Positions 54,900-64,000 of a stretch of DNA of 64,000 nucleotides are shown here, piece by piece. The notes beneath the pieces were generated by a model. It was not told the DNA's origin, made no database searches, and saw only the letters and a program-made list of their open reading frames with translations. Origin of the DNA: Stropharia rugosoannulata (lineage: Eukaryota; Basidiomycota; Agaricomycetes; Agaricales; Strophariaceae); assembly GCA_028532985.1 (NCBI GenBank), contig JANCIK010000009.1, positions 2,604,001-2,668,000 of the forward strand, in the 5' to 3' direction. How positions within the stretch are numbered: position 1 is the stretch's first letter; each line of letters starts with the position of its first letter. The translations under genes were made by a program, and so were the position numbers.

Positions 54900-57770
54900 G
54901 GAATGTAAGCCTTCAGGCTATAAAAATATCATCTGAGATATATATTCATGTACACGAATGGTAGTACTCACAAATACGGGCTGCGGCAGTGGCAGCGTCG
55001 GACGTGTTGTTGGCTGTTGCACCACTGTCGCCTGTCGAGAGTAAGGCTGCTGCTGATGCTGCTGCGAGGGCGGCGGGTAAGTATAGGTCCCATACCGCTC
55101 TGTCTCCGGCTCCGTATACGCCTCATGTCCACGGGGACGCGTCGGCGGCGGAATAGCAGGGAATTCATACTCAAATCTCCCCTCATTTTCATCACCACCC
55201 TGTGGCCTACGCATATCTCTCCGAATTGTCCGCATTCGTCCAGGATGGGCAGGCGCAGGCGGGGGAGCAGGGAAGTCCCCATTGAACACAAACGGCACCG
55301 TCGCAGGCCTAGGCACTGGTATATTGTCAAACGAAAGAATACTCGGACTCCTCACGCGCTCGCCGTGCTCCGCAGGTTGGTATGTGAACCCAACAAAGGA
55401 AGGCGCCACGATCGGGTCAGTAGGGGGCAGATTGGAGGCCGTCAGAATCGCGTCGAGCTGGCGCGCCATCGACATGCCAGAGGAACAAGGAAGCGGGCAT
55501 GGGCGGAGGCAGGTCCCCTGGAGAGGCGAGGTAGCCCAAAATGCGTGCAAGCCGCTCAAGCGAGTTGTCAGTGTCGGTTACCGACTCCGTGCGGTCCATC
55601 ATAGGTGCGGTAGGCATAGTACGCACAGTTGGCGGGTTGCAGGTGCTGGCGGTGGCGGTGGAGGCGCCTCGACTACAGGCGCAGGCGACGGCGGGAGCGG
55701 TCGTTCCACGTATTGTATTTCGGGGCCCTTAGGGTGTCCTTGCTCAACCAAAGCTTGAATGAGATCTTCAATGCGCCTTGAACGATCCACAAGCTCAGGT
55801 GTATGATCTTCCGCCGGCGGAGGCAGAGGTACCTCCCTGTTCTGCAAGTCTGCGAGGATGCTGAGAGTGTCATTATGTTTGTCCGACAACACGCGGAGCT
55901 GCTCTTGAATAGTGCGCATTGCCGTATCCAAAACGTCAGGCGGGTCGAACTGTAGTCGCCGACGATGAACCGGAGTCAGATTCTGACAATGCGCTGGAGG
56001 AAAGAGCGCTCGACAACGACGTGCTCGCCTCGTCCAGGGATGATGTTTCTGTAATGCTCGGAGCCTTGTAATCCAGTTCGTACAAGAAATCATCTGAATG
56101 CGCAGATGATATAAAGGAATATCCGCTAACGTTACTATTAGACCGGCTGACGGAAACAGCGCAGTCTGCAAGAATGATGTCGACCGGTTGGGGAGGATAC
56201 AAAGAAGATATCATGCTGCTGGAACCAACACCTGCCTCTGCGCGCTCAGCCTCTGGCAGGGCCGGGGCAGCCACTGGCGCCTGCATGACCACGATCGGTG
56301 CCGGAGCCGGCGCGGGAGCTTCAACGCGGCGCCACGATAACAACAGGGGCCACCGGTCTTCTAGGACGATGCAAGTACTCGGCAAGGTCCTTCAGCTCGT
56401 CTCGCAGTGCCCGAACGTTATTTGCAATATCCTGGCTTTCCACGCCGCGCGCAGTATCATAGTTGTGCAGCTGGTCAGCCAAGCGGTCGATGTTGCGCGA
56501 AAGGTCGCGCTCTGTAACTTCGCTAAGTGACGGCACTGTGCGCAGACTTGATTTTACTGTATCTCCGCTTCCTTGAGGCGTTGTGATGCTAACCCTAAGA
56601 GACGCTTCGGGGGTGATGTCTTTACTTAAGTCATTGCTAGGAGGAAGAGAAGGCTAGACTAACTTCAGGATACAAACACTAAAATAGAGAGATAATGAAA
56701 GACTTACAGATGATGGTACGGATGTCAACAACAAAGGTTCAGTCGACAGCTCTGATATTGTCTCTGCCTCAGGAATCGTCTCAGGCTCAACTTCCGGTAT
56801 CAGATCCAACGACACTTCCAACGCAGGCTCTTCCCATTGCTGCCCTGGCTCATCAAAGTCAACCAACGAATGCGAATCGAACACCGACGATCGAAGTGAA
56901 GACTGCGACATGTAAGAAGTAGTCGAGTACATCGACAGTGTTCGGCCCAGCGAACTCGACTCCTCTGAGAGAACCGACCCAGAAGAGAACGTCAGGCTCG
57001 TCGGGGTGAGCTCATCAGACACAGAGGATATAGACAGCGGAAGTTGGGGCACGGGCGTCAGAGGTAGAAGGGGCGAGAGCTCCGTCTCAGCCTCCAATTC
57101 AGATGCTGTTGTTCCTGGGATCGTGAGCATGCCGCCAATGGACGAAGGTGAACCGCTAGGCCTGAAGATAGAAGTCTCGAACGACACCTCTGGCTCGTCA
57201 TGCAAGACCATAGACCGCGTCGAAAGCGATGGATGAAGGGTTGAAGACTCATATGAAACATCGGCCGGGGCAGCCCACCTGCGCGGAGCTGGTGGTGCGA
57301 GCGAAGACGAAGACTGGGTGGACGTAACAGCAGGAGAAACAGACTTGGATTGGGTAAGAGACGCGGCGCACTCTGGCTCATCAGGCAATTCAGGCAGAGG
57401 CGGCAAGGGAGGGGACTCGGTTGATGCTAGAGACACAGGTGAAGAAGACGGTTCGCCGGGTGGGGTGGGCGTCAACGAAGGTAACAAGGACTTGTGTTCA
57501 GGAGGTCCAACATCGATAAGGCGGGCAAGCTTGGCAAAAGAGAAGATCGGTCCAAAGGCGGACCAACAGGGGCCTCACCCGCAGGCGGCGAAGGCGGCAA
57601 GCTAGGAAGAAGTGAAGACCTCTTAGAAGGCGGAAGCGGAGGCAGGACCGTCTCAGCAGGCTCTACAGAGCGTGGGGCCGACGGGAGCGATGGCAAGCGG
57701 GGCAAGTGGTGGCAGAACCGTCTCTGCAGGCTCTACAGGCCCGTCGACAGATTCAGCAGTGAGATAGTCT
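54900..57770 (-). pseudogene. Pro/Ser-rich coiled-coil gene, frameshifted
   Basis: A continuous coding signal changes frame at least three times. Segment one (57487-56708) is Ser/Pro-rich. A clean intron leads to PSLPPSNDLSKDITPEASLRV...LSRNIDRLADQLHNYD (56653 onward). The frame then shifts at ~56325 (VAPR to VEAPAPAP), again at ~55955 (SSSATT to LQFDPPDVLDTAMRTIQEQL) and again at ~55625 (to VRTMPTAPMMDRTESVTDTD). It closes with MARQLDAILTASNLPP...FEYEFPAIPPPTRPRG. This is an Agaricomycete-style disordered/coiled-coil protein of unknown function, recognised only by composition. The 5' end collides with the bleomycin hydrolase fragment. Confidence 0.55.
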
Positions 57771-57773
57771 AAC

Positions 57774-58999
57774 CATAGCCTTCATGTTCTCAATCTCTGT
57801 GTTGACATCTTGAAAGCAGTCAGCATAATTTTGCTGTTAAAGTAAATATATTCTTGAACGTACAGAGGATAGGCCTGCCGCCCCAAACGTTACCCAATTT
57901 GTCGACGGTGTATAGTTTGTTATAGGCGTTGCGCGGATCATTGATGAGCGAGAATGAATCAAGAGGCTATGCAATATCCATGTCAGCCGGAGTTGACTCT
58001 CCAAAATAACAAAAGAACGGACGGAGAAAGGCTTGCTAGCGAATTGCTCGAAGAAATCCTTGGGAGAACCCTCCCAGTGGCCGACCTTGTGCTCCGTGTC
58101 CTCATACTCCCAGACGAACCGCTTGTTGGGGTTCGGGGGAACACCCAGCGTTGAGGTCATGATGCCATAAACCTCTTTGATTAACTCTTCCTTCTTCGCT
58201 CGAAGAGTGGCAACGACCGTTTTCTCCTTGACATGAGAGCCCCGGAGAGTGTCGGCCAATGTCCTGAGAATAAGAGCATGTTCACGGAGCTTAGTCTTCA
58301 GGATAGCGTTGAGGGGAGCTGAGAGCGAGGAGTGCGTGGACTCGGGATACACAGACTGGGGTACGATACCGTAGGCTTCGATCAGGTTGACGACCATGTC
58401 CCACTGGCCGCCGTCGCTGATGAGGTCGCCAGAGAGATGGCTGATGAGACGATCATCAATGGGAAGCTTAGAGTTCTCAATCATGAGTTCAAGGTAGTAG
58501 TTTGACTTGTTGAGCTTGTCCCAGAAGAAGAGGTACGACTGTAGAGGCCTTAGAAGTGGTCATTAATCATGCAGGATTGACGTACTTGAGAGAGCTGGAA
58601 TTCTTTAAGCTTCAGTCGCCTCATGATCCCATAGCGCAGAACATTGGTAGTTGCAAACAGCCAGCACCGGCCGCTGCTCCTCTGGTTTGTGATAGGTCCG
58701 GTCTTGAAGTCGATGCTGTGGTTGAAGAGGTGCTGTTCCTTGATCTTCGACGTGCGGGTCTTGAGGACGTCGCACATGTCGCACTGCGAGAAGACTGTGC
58801 GTGCAAGCTGTACCTTAGGATTGTTGGACGCTGCAGCCTCCCAGGACGCAACATGACCAAGCGTCAGCGAGCCAGTGCTGGACAGAGGGGTGGCGACGGC
58901 CAGCGCGTCAAGTGAGTTGGTTACTTCCATGTATTCATCCTTCTCGTCGAAAGTGGACTTGATGGGAGAAGGGATGCGCGAGGATGGTTGATTGCCCAT
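57774..58999 (-). pseudogene. BLH1: Bleomycin hydrolase, 3' part missing
   Basis: Exons 58999-58586, 58538-58023, 57966-57864 and 57808-57774. The product carries GPITNQRSSGRCWLFATTN with the catalytic Cys at about residue 112, ELSQ-like EFQLSQSYLFFWDKLNKSNYYLE, then PNKRFVWEYEDTEHKVG, FFEQFASKPFS, LDSFSLINDPRNAYNKLYTVDKLGNV and VNTEIENMKAM. It stops there: the catalytic His and Asn that should follow in the last ~130 residues are absent, and the sequence passes into the Pro-rich pseudogene. Bleomycin hydrolase is a cytosolic hexameric cysteine aminopeptidase (C1B). The retained exons are intact, so truncation seems recent. Alternatively the missing 3' exons moved elsewhere. Confidence 0.85.
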
Positions 59000-59284
59000 A
59001 TGCAAAGGAGAGGAGAGGATCGAGACAGCCAGCGTCGTAGATGCGTAAGCTTAAGAGGCTTATCGACAGACGTACCGCATGAATTCGGCTGATAGCAATA
59101 AAAATAGATTATTTTTACCCCTTAGCAGATAAGACGGCTCTACTTCCGCGGTACGGGAACCAGCACGGCGCAACACATTGCTCCTTTTATCGAGTTCGTT
59201 CGCACATTGCAGAGGGTATTGCAGATCATGCAATAGATAGGCTCAAAAGGCCCGGGCTAAACAGAGAACATGGGTTTTGAGTAT

Positions 59285-60893
59285 CCAATTCTCTTCTTCA
59301 ATGCGCTCTTGTTCCAAACGCGCTCGCTGTAAGTACGTCATCAGCCATACTGCCCGTAACAAAGTATTTCGTGATATACTCACTTTCAATGCCTCCGCGC
59401 GCTCCTTCTCCTCTTGTCGTCTCTGCCTAGCAGCGTCGAGCCTTGCCTGCATCTCAGCCTCGAATTGCCGTTGATTGGACAGGTGCTCTTCAGCTTTACG
59501 AAGCAAACTCTCTCCGTACTTCCGTCGGTGTCCTGCAATCTCGCGATCATAGGGTACGACCGACGACTTATCCGCAGCTAGGGAGGTCGGAACTGTCTGA
59601 AAAGTGCCGATTAGCGTTATACTATGTGTGAGAATAAAAAGGCGCACTTTTGAGCATGCGCAGCAGAGTCAATGACGTTTTGCAAGTCCTTGAGTGTACG
59701 CTTAGAGACTTTGAGAGAGAACAACAGTTCGGCAGATTTTTGCTGGATCATAGCAATGTTGTAAAGAGTGGCTTTGTCGTTCGGATGTATATGCAGAGCC
59801 TAAATAATTGTTAAGTTTAACAGTAAACTGTGTAATAAAGAGCATCACTTACGGTCTGGGCGTATTTAAGCGCATTCTTGATTGCGACATACGACTGATC
59901 CTTCATGGCTTTGGCGTACCATGATCTGCAGAGACAAAGAAGGACCGACACGTTCTGGCCATTGTAAAATCGCTCTGAAGCAGTCTCATACTAGAATTAA
60001 AAGGCCTCAGGAATAATGGCGCGCTTTAATATCGAGTCACTTACACTCTCAATGGCACGGTCAAATTCATCCCTAGCATAGTAACAATGGCCGATGTTAA
60101 AGTAAACACTTCCATCGTTGATAGACTCCCGGACTTTAGCGAAGATGTCTAGCGCCTCCCGTGCATTCTGCAAGCGCTTCATAGCCTCTTCCGAGCCTGG
60201 CAGTCGCGTTGGAGCAACCGACCCAAGTGAGTCTTCTGCAGTTATGATAGCAAGGCCCTGAGCAGCAAATGCACACATAGGATCCAGCTGAAGAGCTTTG
60301 TCGTAGAATTCAGCAGACCTCTGGAATCCCCTTTTCTTCTCTTCCAGTGCCTTGGAACTTGTGTCCCTATTCTCCCGCGACTGTTGATATTGTATCCAAG
60401 CGGCGGCACATAGTGAATAGACATCATGTTTGTCGTGATCTTTGAGTGTAGTGAAGACGAACTCTTTGGCGACCTTTGGGGAGCCGCTGTGGATAAGGAA
60501 GTATGTGTAGAATGCGCGCAGGTTGAGATTGCTATTTTGAGAAGCCAGAGACTGTTTTAACAGATCGTGAGCATCGTTTAATCGATTCGATTTTGTTAGC
60601 ATATGCGCTTGACAAATTTTTGCTGTAAGGTACTAAGTAAAATCATCAAACAAGTGGAAGGACGTGGCATACCGTCAACATATTCAGAATGTCGAGACAG
60701 CAATTTATCATATGCTTCTTTCGCCATGTTCTCTGCTCCTTGGTCTTCGTATACACGCGCGAGGTTGTAGAGCAGGGTCGTAGCAAGTCCTTCTGCTGCA
60801 TTCGGGTTCAGAGTGCCAGTGGTTACCAAAGCATTCTCATACATGGTCTGCGCTTCTGCTAGCCGACCTTCCAGATGGTGGCAAGGTCATAAC
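59285..60893 (-). pseudogene. CTR9: CTR9 (Paf1 complex) middle fragment
   Basis: Coding blocks 60893-60673, 60622-60045, 59990-59853, 59799-59648 and ~59600-59285. They read CHHLEGRLAEAQTMYENAL, NLARVYEDQGAENMAKEAY, FYTYFLIHSGSPKVAKEF, YDKALQLDPMCAFAAQGLAI, VYFNIGHCYYARDEFDRAIESYE, NALKYAQTALHIHPNDKATLYN and SVVPYDREIAGHRRKYGESLL: TPR repeats and the conserved C-terminal part of Ctr9, a Paf1-complex scaffold for RNA polymerase II elongation. The N-terminal half and the C-terminal acidic tail are missing. The join near 59600 is out of phase, and the right end runs into unrelated codons. It is a dead partial copy. Confidence 0.8.
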
Positions 60894-61230
60894 CATGTCC
60901 ATGAGCGCACTTGAGAGAGCGCACTTGAGATCGTCACCAGCGAAGCTCCAAATAGCAAGTTTCCTGGCGTGCCGCAGGCGCGTGTAACGGCAGATTTGAA
61001 CTTCTCATCCAAGTCTGCAAGCAATCCCGTTCTTCTTAGCGAATTGCCCCTGCGTGGAGTGATAACGCGCGAGTCCCCGGAATACACTATCCTTTATCAT
61101 TGTTGTAGGATCTATGACCTGAAAGTCGCCTAGGCTTGCCGTCCTGGATGCGGAAGATATTGTTAGTGTACCACAGAGGGGCAGTACGTGAGGTACTTGC
61201 TTACCATGCTTCAAGTTGGTCCCCATAGTC
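60894..61230. other. Unassigned sequence between the CTR9 fragment and the hairpin repeat
   Basis: Minus-strand codons such as SRTASLGDFQVIDPTTMIKDSVFRGLARYHSTQGQ (61010-61140) look like a real exon but I do not recognise the protein. It may be another captured fragment. Confidence 0.35.
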
Positions 61231-61238
61231 CAAAGGAA

Positions 61239-61330
61239 GGTGGGAAAAGCCGTCCACTCTGGACGGCTTTTCCCACCCTCCTTCTACACAAAACGCGTCG
61301 CGTCTAGGTCGCGTCGCGCTGAGTTTCAAT
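61239..61330. repeat. Hairpin repeat (MITE-like), copy 2
   Basis: An 18-bp stem (61239-61256 with 61260-61277) and a 3-base loop, then ACAAAACGCGTCGCGTC (61288-61304) and GCTGAGTTTCAAT (61318-61330). Compared with copy 1 the stem has two base changes on each side that keep all pairs. Confidence 0.85.
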
Positions 61331-61540
61331 ATTCAATGTCCGGTGCCGGTCCTAGACCGTGGATTTGTTGTGACATGGCGGGATCAAGCTGAGATCATTA
61401 TACTATCTCAAAGGCACACCGGGTCTGTCGCCAATGGCTCGGAGAAGGCAAGGAAGCACACATTACATGAATGCGAAGAGCTTGGCATCAAGGTTAGAAT
61501 TTCTCATTAGATTGTTGTCGATGCTCATGGATTGTAGAAC

Positions 61541-62875
61541 TTTGATCCGCTCGGTATTCACACTGGAAACTCGATTGTCATCGCTCCTTCGGTGACTCTC
61601 TCTGATGCAGACGACAACATGCTGCGCACGACTGCAATCAACCTAATCCGTCATCTTGGCATGGTTAGTGAATGTAACATTCAGTACGCGCTCAACCCAA
61701 CTTCGAAGGAATACTGCATTATTGAGGTTAGCAAATTAGCACCACTAAATAAAGCGCATATATTTATTCATATGCATTGAACAGATCAATGCGTGTCCAT
61801 TGTGTTTGTCTGCGCTTGCTTTGAAGACGACCGGTTGTTCTCTTGCTTTCATCGCTGCGAAACTCGGCCTAGGAATGCCGCTCAATGAGATAAAAACTCG
61901 GAAAACTCGGTCACTTCTGCTTGCTTCAAGCCCGGCTTGGACTGTGTTGTCATGAAGATCCCCCCCCTGGGATCTCAAGAAGTTCAGCAGAGTCAGCCAT
62001 TTGCTGAGCTTGAGCATGAGAGTGTCGGTGTCAGGTGAGGTGATGCGCATGGGGCACACCTTCGAGGAGATGATTCAGAAGGCTATCTGTGCTATTGACG
62101 GTCAGTTCTCTGGGTTTGCAAAGGTGCGCTTTTATTTGCTTATTTCTATGCGCCTACGAGGTCTAGTGCTTTACACTATAGAATCGAGAATCCGACGTAC
62201 AAGTGCATCAAATGGTTCTTGAACAAGCAGTACAACCTTTCTTATTGGAGAAGAGCCTATCGTATGTTCATTTTTATTAGTACTTTTGTATTGGTCTAAT
62301 GCATAATGAAGGACTTGCACTATCTCCAATATTTCCATTACCCACTGTCATGGTCAATTACAACCCCGAAACTGTCAGCACGTACTATGACGGAGCAGAG
62401 AGGCCCTACTTTGAAAACATCAGTGTCAAGACCATCTTGGACATCTACAATGTGGAGAGCTCACGCAGTGTTATTTCTTCCTATGCAAGGACAAGTGCCC
62501 AACAACATTGCCCTGCTGCTCTACCGACAGAACGTCAAGATCTACGGTACCTCCCCTGAGATGATCGACATGGCTGAGAACAGGTACAAGTTCTCTTGCC
62601 TGCTCGACAAGATTGACATTGATCAGCCTCTGCAGAAGAAGCTTGCCATCTTCAAAGAGACTTCCCAGTTCTGCGACAAGGTCGGCTATCCTGTGCTTGT
62701 CCGTCTGTCCGTTGTATGTCCTTTCTGGCGTTGGTGAATTACCTCACTGAATTACCTCACTCAGGCCACAGAGGTTTCCCGCGACCACCCTGTTGTTATC
62801 TACAAGTACATTGAGCAGGCGAAGGAGATCGAGACGGACGCTGTTGCAAAGGACGGGAGTGCAGGGTTGGTAGCA
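61541..62875 (+). pseudogene. Carbamoyl-phosphate synthase large-subunit scraps
   Basis: Collinear blocks of CPSase: [22 protein letters not shown] and [25 protein letters not shown] (61545-61725), [41 protein letters not shown], then [26 protein letters not shown] (from 62349), APNN-like [33 protein letters not shown], and [28 protein letters not shown] (to ~62868). Frames change repeatedly, stops intervene and long parts are deleted. HTG and NPETVSTDYD-type motifs identify both ATP-grasp halves. Whether the parent was the pyrimidine (CAD/URA2-type) or arginine enzyme is not certain. Clearly a decayed copy. Confidence 0.85.
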
Positions 62876-62969
62876 AAATCTATTAAGTCTGTGCTTGTAC
62901 TATTGCGCCTGCCAAATCTGACCAGGAATACTAATACTACTACTCTTGGTCTACCACTGTTGAATATGA

Positions 62970-64000
62970 TTAAATAACAGTACTTGTAGTAGAATAGTGC
63001 GAATGGATATTGGTACTTGAAAAAGAAACAGGCCCTGTATCAATAGTTTCCCCAAGCTGGAATCTGAGCTCTGTTAAGGATATCTGTGTTGAGTAATTAG
63101 GATGCCACTGCATATGGGAGTTGAGTCTAGAAGACCCTCGAGGCTGATCACTAAGGTTATTAGTAGTAATGGCAACATGACGCTGCCTGACTTGACGACA
63201 AAACCGGTATGTCGCTGTTGCCAGAACAAGTATGTTTGAAATAAAGACCACCACTCCAACCTAGTATTGTTTATACAATGTCAGGATACATGTAGACCAT
63301 GAGAGAAGTACGCTGGCAGGACACTGCTTACCTGAATAATTCCAGAGAAGTTTATAGTCCATAATGTTGCATGCTTCACGACAAAGACATTATGGACAAT
63401 ACTGGCTGCCATTGTAAATACGTGGCAAGAAAATGCCACAAACAGAAGGTAGAAGTGCCCTTTCCATAAGCAGTATCGGATTTGAAAAACCATATATAGA
63501 GGAGCAAGTAGAAGCCACATGTCAGCGGTGAAATCAACTGTATCAGATGTCAGTTATCTCCTGACACATTCTAGTTTCCAATACACGTACAGACAAGGAT
63601 GTGTACTCCAGTAAACCATGGCATATTAGCTTGACCATAATAGGCATTTTCAACAAGAATTGAGATGAAGAAGATTACAAAAATTCTGGAGGCCAGAGAC
63701 GAGAGGTTGTACAGGCTCCCTGGACTCAAAAGACGTGTAAGCGTGAGCGACATTGCCAAACGTGTAAACCTTTAGAAGATGAACATAAGTATACATGCCA
63801 ATTCCCAAATACACTTATAATATATAGACGCACCATAGTGTGGACGTGGAGGTCACAAGTACAAGCCACTGTAAAACGGAAATGGCAGCGGAAGAAGACG
63901 CTTGGCTTGTGGTATTCAGAACAGAGCCAATGAGAAGTATAGTAATGCTGATAGATGCCAGTAGTGATAGAAGATCATCATGGCCTAGTTTGCAAATGTG
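62970..64000 (-). CDS. Multi-pass membrane protein, rhodopsin/SatI-like fungal type, 5' end outside
   Basis: Exons from the window edge: 64000-63834, 63769-63591, 63537-63332 and 63260-62970, all in phase. Hydrophobic helices are visible in [109 protein letters not shown] and [20 protein letters not shown], then a basic/Ser-rich cytosolic tail. The LTRLL segment after helix 2/3 and the 'D.T.D...L.APL.M' segment match fungal integral membrane proteins with a rhodopsin-like fold seen in secondary-metabolite loci. The first helix or helices lie beyond the edge. Ligand and role unknown. Confidence 0.65.

Overview
The window comes from a filamentous basidiomycete, most likely an Agaricomycete mushroom. 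Its genes have many short introns (about 49-65 bp, GT...AG). The mobile genes belong to families typical of mushrooms: KDZ transposase with a CxC2-type cysteine cluster, transposon-borne TET/JBP dioxygenase and DUF6532. Exon models below were built by hand by matching splice sites and reading phase; lengths are sums of those exons.

Left third (1-25.7 kb) is mostly ordinary chromosome: the 5' end of an acyl-CoA ligase, an 805-aa helical protein, a pRiA4b ORF-3-like protein, EMC8/9, RIF1, a kinase-like gene, a mitochondrial NAD+/SLC25-type carrier and a small cysteine-rich protein. Between them sit a CACTG-ended foldback DNA transposon (8398-9660) and an apparently intact Tc1/mariner element (10450-12047). 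Fragments of the kinase-like family lie on both sides of RIF1, and RIF1 itself is preceded by a dense cluster of ACGCG (MCB-type) boxes.

From 25.7 to 30.5 kb the DNA is gene-poor and full of short dispersed, inverted and low-complexity repeats.

From 30.6 to 47.4 kb lies a large multigene mobile block: a TET/JBP-family 2-oxoglutarate dioxygenase, a KDZ transposase gene (frameshifted and split by a ~2.9-kb insertion) and three accessory genes. One accessory protein has two cysteine clusters of possible DNA-binding type. All five genes, on both strands, are peppered with short CpG-rich palindromes of the form TCGG(n)CCGA. From 48.1 to 53.5 kb a second module carries a DUF6532 gene and a 957-codon gene ending in another HxD...H...R dioxygenase domain, broken by a single in-frame TGA.

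From 54.4 to 62.9 kb is a graveyard of truncated or frameshifted host genes: a Pro/Ser-rich coiled-coil gene, bleomycin hydrolase lacking its 3' end, a middle piece of CTR9, and carbamoyl-phosphate synthase scraps. Two copies of a small hairpin repeat bound most of it; their stems differ by paired, compensating substitutions. The window ends inside a multi-pass membrane protein gene.

Together: a host region invaded by at least four kinds of DNA element. The two dioxygenase-bearing modules are the most notable content, because TET/JBP enzymes oxidise modified DNA bases and could affect the silencing or mobility of the element that carries them (inference).
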